Shown: positions 35,066-43,259 of the stretch, piece after piece
How positions within the stretch are numbered: the stretch's first letter is position 1
Layout of the letters: the number at the start of each line of letters is the position of its first letter
NCBI RefSeq assembly: GCF_030123365.1
Contig: NZ_CP126107.1
Location: forward strand, 6,021,355 to 6,085,354
DNA from: Neobacillus sp. SuZ13
Lineage (GTDB): Bacteria; Bacillota; Bacilli; Bacillales; Cytobacillaceae
DNA length: 64,000 nt
Reading direction: 5' to 3'
Position numbers and translations under genes: made by a program
Notes under the pieces: generated by a model
What the model saw: only the letters and a program-made list of their open reading frames with translations
Databases searched by the model: none
Told to the model about the DNA's origin: nothing

Positions 35066-35776
35066 TTACTCCTGTTCAGGATTGCGCAAATAGTATCCTA
35101 CCCCGCGCCGTGTCACAATCCAAGTCGGATGGCTAGGACTGTCCTCAATTTTTTCCCGCAATCTTCTCACTGTTACATCGACTGTTCTTACATCACCATA
35201 GTAATCGTAACCCCAAACGGTTTGTAAAAGGTGTTCCCTTGTCATCACTTGGCCGATATGTTTCGCTAAATAGAATAGCAATTCAAATTCACGGTGGGTC
35301 AACTCAATCGTTTCACCGCGTTTTGAAACGATATAGGCATCTGGATGAATGGTCAGTGATCCTATCTCAATTTCATTCGTTTCAGATTCAGCTTCTGCCG
35401 GTGTCAGAATTTGTTGATGACGACGTAAATTAGCCTTAACGCGAGCAATTAGTTCTCTTGTGCTAAACGGTTTCGTCACATAATCATCGGCACCCAACTC
35501 AAGTCCTAAGACTTTATCAATTTCGGAGTCCTTGGCGGTCAGCATAATAATCGGCATTTCATATTTCTTACGGACTTCACGGCATACTTCCATCCCGTCT
35601 CGTAAGGGAAGCATAATATCTAAAAGGATTAAGTCTGGCTGTATTTCTTCAACCAATTCAAGTGCTTCATTCCCGTCATAAGCACAATAGACAACGTATC
35701 CTTCTTTTTTTAAGTTAAATTGCAGAATATCAGCAATTGGTTTTTCATCATCAACAACAAGAATTTTCTTTTCCAT
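35066..35776 (-). CDS. walR: Essential response regulator WalR (YycF)
   Basis: A 236-residue OmpR-family regulator with receiver domain (phosphoacceptor Asp53 in LILLDIMLP, Lys in VTKPFS) and winged helix domain ending VTRRGVGYYLRNPEQE. It controls wall hydrolase and fatty acid genes. ATG 35776 (MEKKILVVDDE) has AAGGAGC 6 bases upstream; the frame could extend to 35794 but lacks a site there. It is the first gene of the walRKHIJ operon. Confidence 0.96.
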   Translation of the reverse strand: MEKKILVVDDEKPIADILQFNLKKEGYVVYCAYDGNEALELVEEIQPDLILLDIMLPLRDGMEVCREVRKKYEMPIIMLTAKDSEIDKVLGLELGADDYVTKPFSTRELIARVKANLRRHQQILTPAEAESETNEIEIGSLTIHPDAYIVSKRGETIELTHREFELLFYLAKHIGQVMTREHLLQTVWGYDYYGDVRTVDVTVRRLREKIEDSPSHPTWIVTRRGVGYYLRNPEQE

Positions 35777-35910
35777 ACATTTGCTCCTTTTCAATTTTTT
35801 ATTTTCATCTATTTAATCAAATAGGACTAGGAGTCATAACTATACTATTTTACTGTATCATGTTATTCATATAAATTCACCTATTACCATTTGGTAAGAC
35901 TGGAAGATTA

Positions 35911-35973
35911 AAAAAGCGCAAGCGCCTTGCTCAGGGGCTTATGACCCCGAGCCCCTAGGCGCTGGAGCTGGAC
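35911..35973. repeat. GC-rich Bacillaceae dispersed repeat, family B, short copy
   Basis: Begins AAAAAGCGCAAGCGCC and ends GGCGCTGGAGCTGGAC, an imperfect large hairpin, in reverse orientation relative to the copies at 38382, 51121 and 56911. It lies in the gap between the walR promoter and the M23 gene's terminator. Confidence 0.85.
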
Positions 35974-36025
35974 TCAGAGAACTATTTCAAATTATCCATA
36001 ATTAATTTTTGTGTATCCATAATAA

Positions 36026-36049
36026 AAGCCTCTAGCATTAAGCTAGAGA
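36026..36049 (-). terminator. Terminator downstream of the M23 peptidase gene
   Basis: CTCTAGC pairs with GCTAGAG around ATTAA, followed in the minus direction by GCTTTTATT. It is 10 bp past the stop. Confidence 0.8.
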
Positions 36050-36057
36050 CTCATCTT

Positions 36058-37476
36058 TTATCTTAAATAAGAAAGTGGGTTTACCAAGCTGCCGTTTTTA
36101 TAGACTTCAAAATGCAAGTGAACACCAGTAGCATCTCCGGTAGCCCCCATAATTCCAATGGCGGAACCCTTGGAAACCTTCTGACCTACGTGAACCTTAA
36201 GCGATGACATATGCCCATAAAGGGTACGGTAACCATTTCGATGGTCAATTACAATTTTATTACCATAACCGCCCCCCCAGCCTGCAGAAACAACCACGCC
36301 ATTATCAGCTGCCTTGATGGTTCTGTTGCTTGGTCTAGCAATATCAATCCCTTTGTGCATTCTGCCCCATCTAGGACCTTGCTTACTGGAAATATAGCCA
36401 CCCACTGTTGGCCAGGCAAAGGTACCGTCGCCGCGTGATGGAATAACCTTTGTTCCCTTGATGACAATCTCATTAACTGGCTGTTCAAGGATTGTTTCAT
36501 TGACCTCGTCCTTGTTTACGGTTACACCATTTTGTTCAGAGATTTTATAGGTAACGGAGCGAGCGCCTTTTTTACCTTCTTGTTTTACTTTTGTTTTCCC
36601 CTTTAACAGAGTTTTATCCTCAATTACATTCTTTTTATAAGGGATTTCTTCCTTTTTATTTACTTCTTTTTCCACAATCACTTCAATAAATGGTTTTGGA
36701 ACCGTCATATTAATTTTCTGCCCAATCTTTAGAAGTTTATCTTCAGATAGACCGGGATTCACCGCTAAGATGTCCGCCATCTTCATATGGTGATCATGGG
36801 CAATAATTTCAAGTACATCGCCTTTTTGAATCACATATATCTTTTCTTCTAAAGTCCCTTTTTGTAAAAAAATCACTGCTTCCTCTGCAGACATAATTTT
36901 CCTAGGAGCAGTATCTTCATTTGAAAATGAAACATTTTTAGATAGGCGTACGTCTAATAAGCGAGACTCATTTTCTTTTAATGCCGGTACACTCGTATTG
37001 TCAGAAGCTTTTCGAGCCTTAAGTTCAGTTAATTGATCCTCAGGCACGTATTGTTGAATTAGTTTCTTCATAACTTCTTCCGCTGTCGATTGATTTTCTA
37101 CATAAGCAACTGGTTTCCCGTCAATCATGATGGCAGACGCCTCTGTTTGAAGCTGGAAGATATTTCGGATGGTCTGAACGGTTTCTGTCTCCGTTTCAGC
37201 CGTTGGAAATACTTGATATGGAACGTCTTGAATTTGCTGCATAAAATCAGTATCTGCGGCTTTTTTAGCAATGATTTTATTTACTACGCTTTTATCCGCA
37301 ACATTACCTATATATGTACCTTCAAGATAGACATGATAATCCCTCGATGATTCGGACGAATCAGCCAATGCAACCGGACCGTTACTAAAGGCAATCAGTG
37401 AAGATGCCATGGCTGTCACAAGTGTTGTTTTAAGTAATAACTTTTTTGTTTGTAATATTTTATCTAAAAATAACAT
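36058..37476 (-). CDS. Secreted M23 peptidoglycan endopeptidase with LysM and G5 domains
   Basis: A 472-residue exported protein. A signal-peptide-like hydrophobic segment (about 15-38, ending ALADS) is followed by a domain with weak repeats, LysM (about 212-262, IYVIQKGDVLEIIAHDH), G5 (about 267-342) and a C-terminal lysostaphin-like M23 domain with MHKGIDIA and HLHFEVY zinc ligands. It would cleave peptide cross-links in the wall. It sits between the tRNA cluster and walR, as in related Bacillaceae, so its product lies close to WalRK-controlled wall metabolism. WalR regulation is possible but no clear WalR box was identified. Confidence 0.9.
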   Translation of the reverse strand: MLFLDKILQTKKLLLKTTLVTAMASSLIAFSNGPVALADSSESSRDYHVYLEGTYIGNVADKSVVNKIIAKKAADTDFMQQIQDVPYQVFPTAETETETVQTIRNIFQLQTEASAIMIDGKPVAYVENQSTAEEVMKKLIQQYVPEDQLTELKARKASDNTSVPALKENESRLLDVRLSKNVSFSNEDTAPRKIMSAEEAVIFLQKGTLEEKIYVIQKGDVLEIIAHDHHMKMADILAVNPGLSEDKLLKIGQKINMTVPKPFIEVIVEKEVNKKEEIPYKKNVIEDKTLLKGKTKVKQEGKKGARSVTYKISEQNGVTVNKDEVNETILEQPVNEIVIKGTKVIPSRGDGTFAWPTVGGYISSKQGPRWGRMHKGIDIARPSNRTIKAADNGVVVSAGWGGGYGNKIVIDHRNGYRTLYGHMSSLKVHVGQKVSKGSAIGIMGATGDATGVHLHFEVYKNGSLVNPLSYLR

Positions 37477-37716
37477 TTTTCCTCCCTAAACCACGGTAAA
37501 ACACTCTTAATCTATTGAATTTACTATTAAAGAAGTTCCCAGAATTTTAGACCTTCTCCACTTTACCATAACTTTCTGTAAATAGATTAATAGTCTTTAT
37601 ACTGTAACAAAACTGTATAATTACTGACATTATTAGCAGGGAGGAACTGTTCATTTTTGTAAAAAGAGGATATAGCAAAAAAAAAGAAGCATGCATTTGC
37701 AAGCTTCCTTTTTTTA

Positions 37717-37789
37717 TGGCTCAGGACGGAATCGAACCGCCGACACAAGGATTTTCAGTCCTTTGCTCTACCGACTGAGCTACTGAGCC
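37717..37789 (-). tRNA. tRNA-Phe (GAA)
   Basis: 73-nt cloverleaf: acceptor GGCTCAG / CTGAGCC, anticodon loop CTGAAAA giving GAA, TTCGATT T loop. CCA is not encoded. Last of four tRNA genes in the minus direction, followed by AAGCTTGC hairpin and T run near 37687-37715. Confidence 0.97.
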
Positions 37790-37796
37790 ACTTATA

Positions 37797-37873
37797 TGGC
37801 GGTCTGGACGGGACTCGAACCCGCGACCTCCTGCGTGACAGGCAGGCATTCTAACCAACTGAACTACCAGACC
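37797..37873 (-). tRNA. tRNA-Asp (GTC)
   Basis: 77 nt including encoded CCA: acceptor GGTCTGG / CCAGACC, anticodon loop CTGTCAC giving GTC, discriminator G. Confidence 0.97.
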
Positions 37874-37938
37874 AATATTAAATTGATTGTCAGCAAGGAG
37901 ACCGTCCTTGCCAGCCATTTACTGACAATCAAAAGCCA

Positions 37939-38010
37939 TGACCCCTACGGGATTCGAACCCGTGTTACCTCCGTGAAAGGGAGGTGTCTTAACCACTTGA
38001 CCAAGGGGCC
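37939..38010 (-). tRNA. tRNA-Glu (TTC)
   Basis: 72 nt: acceptor GGCCCCT with AGGGGTC, anticodon loop CTTTCAC giving TTC. No encoded CCA. Confidence 0.96.
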
Positions 38011-38023
38011 ATAAAAATATAAA

Positions 38024-38099
38024 TGGTGAGCCATGAAGGACTCGAACCTTCGACCCTCTGATTAAAAGTCAGATGCTCTACCAACTGAGCTAATGGCTC
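38024..38099 (-). tRNA. tRNA-Lys (TTT)
   Basis: 76 nt including CCA: acceptor GAGCCAT / ATGGCTC, anticodon loop CTTTTAA giving TTT. Its 5' third is duplicated at 38217-38248. Confidence 0.97.
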
Positions 38100-38216
38100 G
38101 TACTAAAATAATTCCCTAAACCTATATTTCTGTCGGATGCCCACGCCTCAGAAAGCTTATTCAAGCAGCAACTCGGCGTGTGCCCTGAAGCTGTTTCAAG
38201 GAAGCTTATTCGATCG

Positions 38217-38248
38217 TGCTCTACCAACTGAGCTAATGGCTCGTACTA
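38217..38248 (-). repeat. Duplicated 5' fragment of tRNA-Lys
   Basis: 32 bp identical to 38074-38105: the first 26 nt of tRNA-Lys (D-arm side) plus 6 bp upstream. The 111 bp between the copies carries AAGCTTATTC twice and no gene. It cannot fold as a tRNA. Confidence 0.85.
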
Positions 38249-38336
38249 GTTATCGTATCGTGACGACGCTTTTTATAATAGCACGGACTATACACTAAAG
38301 GCAATACTTTTTTTAAAAAACTTTTTTAAAAAGTTT

Positions 38337-38360
38337 GAAGCCCTCAAAAATGAGGGCTTC
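38337..38360 (-). terminator. Terminator downstream of purA
   Basis: GAAGCCCTCA pairs with TGAGGGCTTC around AAAA, followed in the minus direction by AAACTTTTT. It lies beyond a family B repeat. Confidence 0.8.
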
Positions 38361-38381
38361 ATTAGTAAGTTCAAAGTTAAA

Positions 38382-38503
38382 TTGTCTAGCTCCAGCGCCT
38401 AGGGGCTCGGGGTCATAAGCCAATCCGTCATGAAGGTTAAAAAGCAACCTTCACGCCGGCTCGTCTTATGCCTGTCGCCCCTGAACAAGGCGCTTCCGCT
38501 TTT
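38382..38503. repeat. GC-rich Bacillaceae dispersed repeat, family B
   Basis: From TTGTCTAGCTCCAGCGCC to GGCGCTTCCGCTTTT, about 122 bp with an internal inverted AAGGTT...AACCTT segment. It abuts, and slightly overlaps, the purA stop codon. Other copies at 35911, 51121 and 56911. Confidence 0.88.
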
Positions 38504-39794
38504 ATATTTGTCTCCAAGGGCTGCGGACGACATTTGTTTGATTACGATCTGGCCCAACTGAAAACGTAGTTAATGGAATTCCAGTTAATTGAGTCACGCG
38601 TTCTACATAATGACGGGCATTTAATGGCAACTCGTCTAAAGTTTTAACGCCCGTAATATCTTCTGTCCAGCCTGGCAGCTCTTCATAAACTGGTTCACAC
38701 TGTGCTAATACCTTCAAGCTTGCTGGATATTCCGTAATAAGCTCACCATTATAACTATACGCTGTACAAATTTTTAGTGTTTCAATCCCTGTTAAAACAT
38801 CAATAGAATTGAGGGACAGGTCCGTTAGGCCACTTACACGGCGGGCATGGCGTACAACGACACTGTCAAACCAGCCAACACGGCGAGGACGGCCTGTTGT
38901 GGTACCATATTCACGGCCAACTTCACGGATCTGATTGCCGATTTCATTATTTAATTCTGTCGGGAATGGCCCGTCACCCACACGAGAAGTGTAAGCTTTG
39001 CACACTCCAACGACATGGGTAATCTTCGATGGACCCACTCCGGAACCAATTGTAACACCGCCAGCTACAGGATTAGAAGAAGTAACAAATGGGTAGGTAC
39101 CTTGGTCAATATCAAGCATAACCCCTTGAGCGCCTTCAAAAAGAACCCTTTTGCCTTCATCTAATGCATCATTCAAGACCACAGATGTATCACAAACATA
39201 TTGTTTTACTTGTTGACCATATTCATAATACTCGTCAAGGATTTCTTCTTTCGTAAATCCTGTTGTTTCATAAATACGCTCAAACAAACGGTTCTTCTCT
39301 TCCAAATTACGTTCAAGCTTTTCTTCAAACACATCGCGTTCTAGCAGGTCAGCAATTCGAATACCTACGCGCGCTGCTTTATCCATGTAAGCTGGTCCAA
39401 TTCCTTTTTTGGTGGTACCGATTTTGTTGGCACCCTTACTTTCTTCCTCAACCGCATCAAGTTTTAAGTGATATGGAAGAATGACATGGGCACGATTACT
39501 AATGCGAAGATTATCGGTGGTAATACCTTTTTCATGTAAATAAGCAAGTTCTGCTACAAGTGCCTTCGGATCAACAACCATTCCGTTTCCGATGACACAG
39601 ATTTTTTCTTTATAAAAAATTCCAGATGGAATTAGGTGCAATTTGTACGTTTCTCCGTTGAACTTTATGGTGTGGCCAGCATTATTTCCTCCCTGATATC
39701 GGGCGATTGCTTCGGCATTTTCAGAAAGGAAATCTGTGATTTTCCCCTTACCTTCATCTCCCCATTGAGTTCCAACAACTACTACTGATGACAT
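38502..39794 (-). CDS. purA: Adenylosuccinate synthetase
   Basis: A 430-residue PurA. The N-terminal GTP-binding loop GTQWGDEGKGK, the catalytic NNAGHT region, and the C-terminal VGPDRNQTN loop are intact. It converts IMP and aspartate to adenylosuccinate with GTP in AMP biosynthesis. ATG 39794 is preferred since GGAGGTG is 6 bases upstream; the longer frame to 39809 is unlikely. A -35/-10 promoter and a likely PurR-binding pair lie just upstream, and a family B repeat begins at the stop codon. Confidence 0.97.
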   Translation of the reverse strand: MSSVVVVGTQWGDEGKGKITDFLSENAEAIARYQGGNNAGHTIKFNGETYKLHLIPSGIFYKEKICVIGNGMVVDPKALVAELAYLHEKGITTDNLRISNRAHVILPYHLKLDAVEEESKGANKIGTTKKGIGPAYMDKAARVGIRIADLLERDVFEEKLERNLEEKNRLFERIYETTGFTKEEILDEYYEYGQQVKQYVCDTSVVLNDALDEGKRVLFEGAQGVMLDIDQGTYPFVTSSNPVAGGVTIGSGVGPSKITHVVGVCKAYTSRVGDGPFPTELNNEIGNQIREVGREYGTTTGRPRRVGWFDSVVVRHARRVSGLTDLSLNSIDVLTGIETLKICTAYSYNGELITEYPASLKVLAQCEPVYEELPGWTEDITGVKTLDELPLNARHYVERVTQLTGIPLTTFSVGPDRNQTNVVRSPWRQI

Positions 39795-39840
39795 ATAAGG
39801 CACCTCCAAATTAAATACGCTTTACTATTTTCCAAACACC

Positions 39841-39869
39841 ATTTTACCAATTTTTATAACCAAAAGCAA
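39841..39869 (-). promoter_or_regulatory. purA promoter
   Basis: On the minus strand TTGCTT (39869-39864), a 17-bp spacer, and TAAAAT (39846-39841). It is positioned about 45 bp before the start codon. Confidence 0.65.
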
Positions 39870-39872
39870 CCT

Positions 39873-39916
39873 AAACACGAACATTTATATGAATCTATAA
39901 TATTACGTTCGTAAAA
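39873..39916. promoter_or_regulatory. Candidate PurBox pair upstream of purA
   Basis: Two inverted CGAAC cores, CGAAC at 39878-39882 and GTTCG at 39907-39911, whose 13-bp boxes are separated by 18 bp and lie directly upstream of the -35 element. The first box matches 11 of 13 positions of AWWWCCGAACWWT, the second about 9. This is the layout at the B. subtilis purA operator bound by PurR. Confidence 0.6.
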
Positions 39917-40006
39917 TATTAATTTATGAATCTATCTTGTAGGTTTGGTAATTTTTCCATAAAATAGAATTATAGTTTTATTAAAATAACGAATAGGATG
40001 TGACAT

Positions 40007-40924
40007 ATGCTATTTAAATCTCGCGTGGAACTATTGGAAATTACTCTGTTGCGTTCATTAAATGCTCGAATGAATTTATCCGAAAAGGATGTTAGGAATT
40101 ATACAAGGCTCAGAAAGGGATTTGAAGGTGAGCAAAAGAGTGATCAATGGTTAGAAGGGCTCTCAGAGGAGTGGCTGGTCATCCATGATTTATTACTTGA
40201 ATATAACAATTCTAAATTTCAGATTGATACGCTACTGCTATCCCAGGATAAAATTTACCCTTTGGATATAAAAAACTTTGAAGGCGACTATTCTGCTGAA
40301 GGTGAAAATTGGTATACAAGTGCTAAAAAAGATATGAAGAATCCAGTACACCAACAAAATCGTTGTGTTATACTATTTCGTTCATTACTCCGTGATCTTA
40401 ACTGCCATTATCCGCTTGAACCCTATCTCATCTTCATTAACCCCGAATTTCATTTATATATAACCACTATTAATCCATCTCTTGTTTTTCATTCACAATT
40501 GAACCGCTTTTTGAAAAAGTTGAATGCAAGGTCCGTAAAACTGAATAAAAGACACTACAAGTTAGCTGAACAACTAGTAGCACTTCATATAGTAGAGTCA
40601 CCTTATCCGCACTTACCAGCCTACGATTATGATCAGCTGGAAAAAGGAATCCTCTGCTCGAAGTGTTTCTCCCTTTTTTCTGAAATACATGGATCGAAAC
40701 TAACATGTGGCCATTGCGGATGCACAGAGGAAGTGGAGTCAGCAGTGCTAAGGAGTGTCACTGAATTATCGCTTCTTTTCCCTGATCAAAAAATTACCAC
40801 AAAAATAGTTCTTGATTGGTGTAGGATTGTTAAATCGGAGAAGACTATTAGGAGGATACTAGGGAAGCACTATAAGCTAGTTGGCCATGGTAAATCTGCA
40901 AATTATGTTCTACCAAATGATTAA
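40007..40924 (+). CDS. NERD domain protein with zinc ribbon
   Basis: A 305-residue protein. The N-terminal nuclease-related domain (about 35-160) is recognised by GFEGEQKSDQWL and the core FQIDTLLLSQDKIYPLDIKNFEG, read in two parts, with Asp and Lys of the predicted endonuclease-like site. A C-terminal zinc ribbon has C-x2-C (CSKC) and C-x2-C (CGHC) near 215-240, followed by a small helical region. NERD proteins are often linked to plasmids or DNA processing; role here unknown. It is divergent from purA and has no partner genes. Confidence 0.85.
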   Translation: MLFKSRVELLEITLLRSLNARMNLSEKDVRNYTRLRKGFEGEQKSDQWLEGLSEEWLVIHDLLLEYNNSKFQIDTLLLSQDKIYPLDIKNFEGDYSAEGENWYTSAKKDMKNPVHQQNRCVILFRSLLRDLNCHYPLEPYLIFINPEFHLYITTINPSLVFHSQLNRFLKKLNARSVKLNKRHYKLAEQLVALHIVESPYPHLPAYDYDQLEKGILCSKCFSLFSEIHGSKLTCGHCGCTEEVESAVLRSVTELSLLFPDQKITTKIVLDWCRIVKSEKTIRRILGKHYKLVGHGKSANYVLPND

Positions 40925-40952
40925 GTTCATTTAATTACCCTTTTATTAAAAT

Positions 40953-41240
40953 CTATGGATACCATTGGACTCCTTTTTTTACCTCAACGGGCTTCATACG
41001 ACCCCTATGGTTACCGTTGGGCTCCTTTTTTACTGCAAACGGGCTTCATACGGCCCCTATGGTTACCGTTGGGCTCCTTTTTTACTGCAAACGGGCTTCA
41101 TACGGCCCCTATGGTTACCGTTGGGCTCTTTTTTTACTGCAAACGAGCTTCATACGGCCCCTATGGTTACCGTTGGGCTCTTTTTTTACTGCAAACGGGC
41201 TTCATACGACCCCTATGGTCACCGTTTGACTTTTTTCTCA
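40953..41240. repeat. Tandem array of five to six 52-bp repeats
   Basis: GGGCTTCATACGG-type units start at 40989, 41041, 41093, 41145 and 41197, exactly 52 bp apart, with partial copies at both ends. Each contains nested AACGG/CCGTT and CATA/TATG pairings, followed by a T-rich CTCCTTTTTTACTGC stretch. All three plus-strand frames happen to be open, so the readable ORFs here are not genes. The array lies between the NERD gene and the dnaB terminator. Confidence 0.9.
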
Positions 41241-41261
41241 AACCACGGGTGCCATGAGCAC

Positions 41262-41293
41262 AAAAAAGGCTAGCCAAATAATTTTGGCTAGCC
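41262..41293 (-). terminator. Terminator downstream of dnaB
   Basis: GGCTAGCCA pairs with TGGCTAGCC around an 8-nt loop, T run in the minus direction, immediately beyond the dnaB stop. Confidence 0.9.
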
Positions 41294-41294
41294 A

Positions 41295-42650
41295 CTACGC
41301 ACCAGGAGCATCTTCATACCGTGTCTCGAGGTTGACGAACTTATTGTATTCTTTTACAAAGGCCAACGATACCGTTCCTGTTGGACCATTACGCTGCTTA
41401 GCTATAATGATTTCAATGATGTTCTTATTCTCTGATTCCTTATCATAGTAGTCATCACGATACAAGAACGCCACGATATCGGCATCCTGCTCGATACTCC
41501 CTGATTCACGAATATCAGACATCATCGGACGCTTATCTTGACGCTGTTCCACACCACGGGATAGCTGTGAAAGGGCAATAACAGGGACTTTCAGCTCACG
41601 GGCTAACTGCTTTAAAGAACGAGAGATCTCAGAAACTTCCTGCTGACGGTTCTCGCCCGAACGGCCGCTTCCTAAAATCAACTGCAAGTAATCAATTAGG
41701 ATCATCCCTAAACCATGCTCTTGCTGCAAGCGACGGCATTTCGAACGGATATCACTGATGCGAACCCCTGGAGTATCATCAATAAATATCCCTGAATTCG
41801 AAAGACTTCCCATTGCCATCGTTAGTTTACCCCAGTCTTCATCCGTAAGGGAACCGGTACGAAGGCGCTGGGCATCGATGTTTCCTTCCGAACAAAGCAT
41901 ACGCATGACCAGCTGTTCGGCACCCATCTCAAGACTAAATATCGCAACATTTTCACCCGTTTTTGTCGCTACGTTAGCGGCGATGTTTAAGGCGAAAGCC
42001 GTTTTACCCACGGAAGGACGGGCTCCAACAATGATTAAATCATTTCGCTGGAATCCAGCCGTCATTCGATCTAGTTCAGCGAATCCGGTGGAAATCCCCG
42101 TAATGTCTCCGACGCGGTTATGCATTTCTTCAATATTGTCATACGTCCGAACAAGTACATCTTTAATATTATGGAAAGCACCAGCATTCTTCCGTTGCGC
42201 CACGGCCATAATATTTTTTTCTGCTTCACTTAAAAGCGCCTCAACCTCATCCTCACGAGAATATCCATCGGATGCAATGTTCGTTGCGGTGCGAATTAAT
42301 CTTCTAAGTAAGGATTTTTCTTCTACTATTCTCGCATAATATTCAATATTAGCTGCTGTCGGAACCGAAGCGGCCAATTCTCCTAAATAACTAACCCCGC
42401 CTGTATCTTCAATCAGTTTGGCAGCCGCAAGTTCCTCTGTTACCGTTACAAGGTCAACTGCTTTCCCTTGATCATTAAGAGTAAGCATCACGTTAAATAT
42501 TTTTTGGTGGGCAGCACGATAAAAATCCTCAGGGATTAAAATTTCAGAAGCTAGTACGAGAGAGGAAGGCTCTAAGAAAATAGCCCCTAAAACAGCCTGC
42601 TCGGCTTCAATATTTTGCGGTGGCATACGATCTGCATATAAGTCATTCAT
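41295..42650 (-). CDS. dnaB: Replicative DNA helicase DnaB (DnaC in B. subtilis naming)
   Basis: A 451-residue hexameric helicase. An N-terminal primase-interacting domain (to about 150) and a RecA-type motor with Walker A GARPSVGKTAFALN (about 208-221), Walker B in LGMILIDYLQLI and the H4 element SRSLKQLARELKVPVIALSQL (in parts). It unwinds DNA 5'-3' at the fork. GGAGG lies about 11 bases before the ATG. It follows rplI and gdpP in the conserved order and no intein is present. Confidence 0.96.
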   Translation of the reverse strand: MNDLYADRMPPQNIEAEQAVLGAIFLEPSSLVLASEILIPEDFYRAAHQKIFNVMLTLNDQGKAVDLVTVTEELAAAKLIEDTGGVSYLGELAASVPTAANIEYYARIVEEKSLLRRLIRTATNIASDGYSREDEVEALLSEAEKNIMAVAQRKNAGAFHNIKDVLVRTYDNIEEMHNRVGDITGISTGFAELDRMTAGFQRNDLIIVGARPSVGKTAFALNIAANVATKTGENVAIFSLEMGAEQLVMRMLCSEGNIDAQRLRTGSLTDEDWGKLTMAMGSLSNSGIFIDDTPGVRISDIRSKCRRLQQEHGLGMILIDYLQLILGSGRSGENRQQEVSEISRSLKQLARELKVPVIALSQLSRGVEQRQDKRPMMSDIRESGSIEQDADIVAFLYRDDYYDKESENKNIIEIIIAKQRNGPTGTVSLAFVKEYNKFVNLETRYEDAPGA

Positions 42651-42809
42651 ATATCAAAAAACCTCCTATCATGAAGAGGATCATTTATTATCAAAAACTA
42701 TCATTTCCCTAAAAACAAAAGAAAAAGTGACCAGCTAAGACCGATCACATCGCGTTGATTACTTTTCTATTCTATCATGTTCCAGAACCATTTCGCACTG
42801 GGAAAATTT

Positions 42810-43259
42810 TTATTTTACTTCTGTCACAGAAACTGTTAAAGTTGCAACCACTTCGTGATGAAGTTTCACTGGAACCTTTGTGTGGCCAAGCGTGCGAATG
42901 GCATCTGCTAATTCCATCTTACGTTTATCGATTTTGATCCCATGTTTCTTTTGTAATTCTTCTGCAATTTGCTTTGTTGTAATGGAGCCAAATAAACGGC
43001 CGCCTTCACCTGCTTTAGCAGTTAATTGAACCGTGATTTGATCCAATACTTCTTTTAATTTTTGGGCTTCCGCTAATTCTTCTTCCGCTTGCTTTGCTTC
43101 CTTCTTTTTTTGAGCATCAAGCGTACTGATATTGGCATTATTCGCTTCCTTTGCTAAACCTTGTTTAAGAAGAAAATTATGAGCATAACCGTCTGCTACA
43201 TTCTTCACTTCACCTTTTTTTCCTTTACCTTTTACGTCTTTTAAAAAAATTACTTTCAT
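42810..43259 (-). CDS. rplI: 50S ribosomal protein bL9
   Basis: The 149-residue L9 has the conserved N-terminus MKVIFLKDVKGKGKKGEVKNV in two parts, the NFLLKQGLAKEA element, a long connecting helix and a C-terminal rRNA-binding domain. It overlaps the gdpP stop by 4 bases and is translationally coupled. 42651-42809 holds only a weak hairpin (about 42727-42750). Confidence 0.97.
   Translation of the reverse strand: MKVIFLKDVKGKGKKGEVKNVADGYAHNFLLKQGLAKEANNANISTLDAQKKKEAKQAEEELAEAQKLKEVLDQITVQLTAKAGEGGRLFGSITTKQIAEELQKKHGIKIDKRKMELADAIRTLGHTKVPVKLHHEVVATLTVSVTEVK

Noticed and set aside
40955..41273. Three overlapping plus-strand ORFs of 70-102 codons
   Set aside because: They are three frames of the same 52-bp tandem repeat. 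The period is one more than a multiple of three and no frame has a stop, so openness is automatic. No ribosome binding site.
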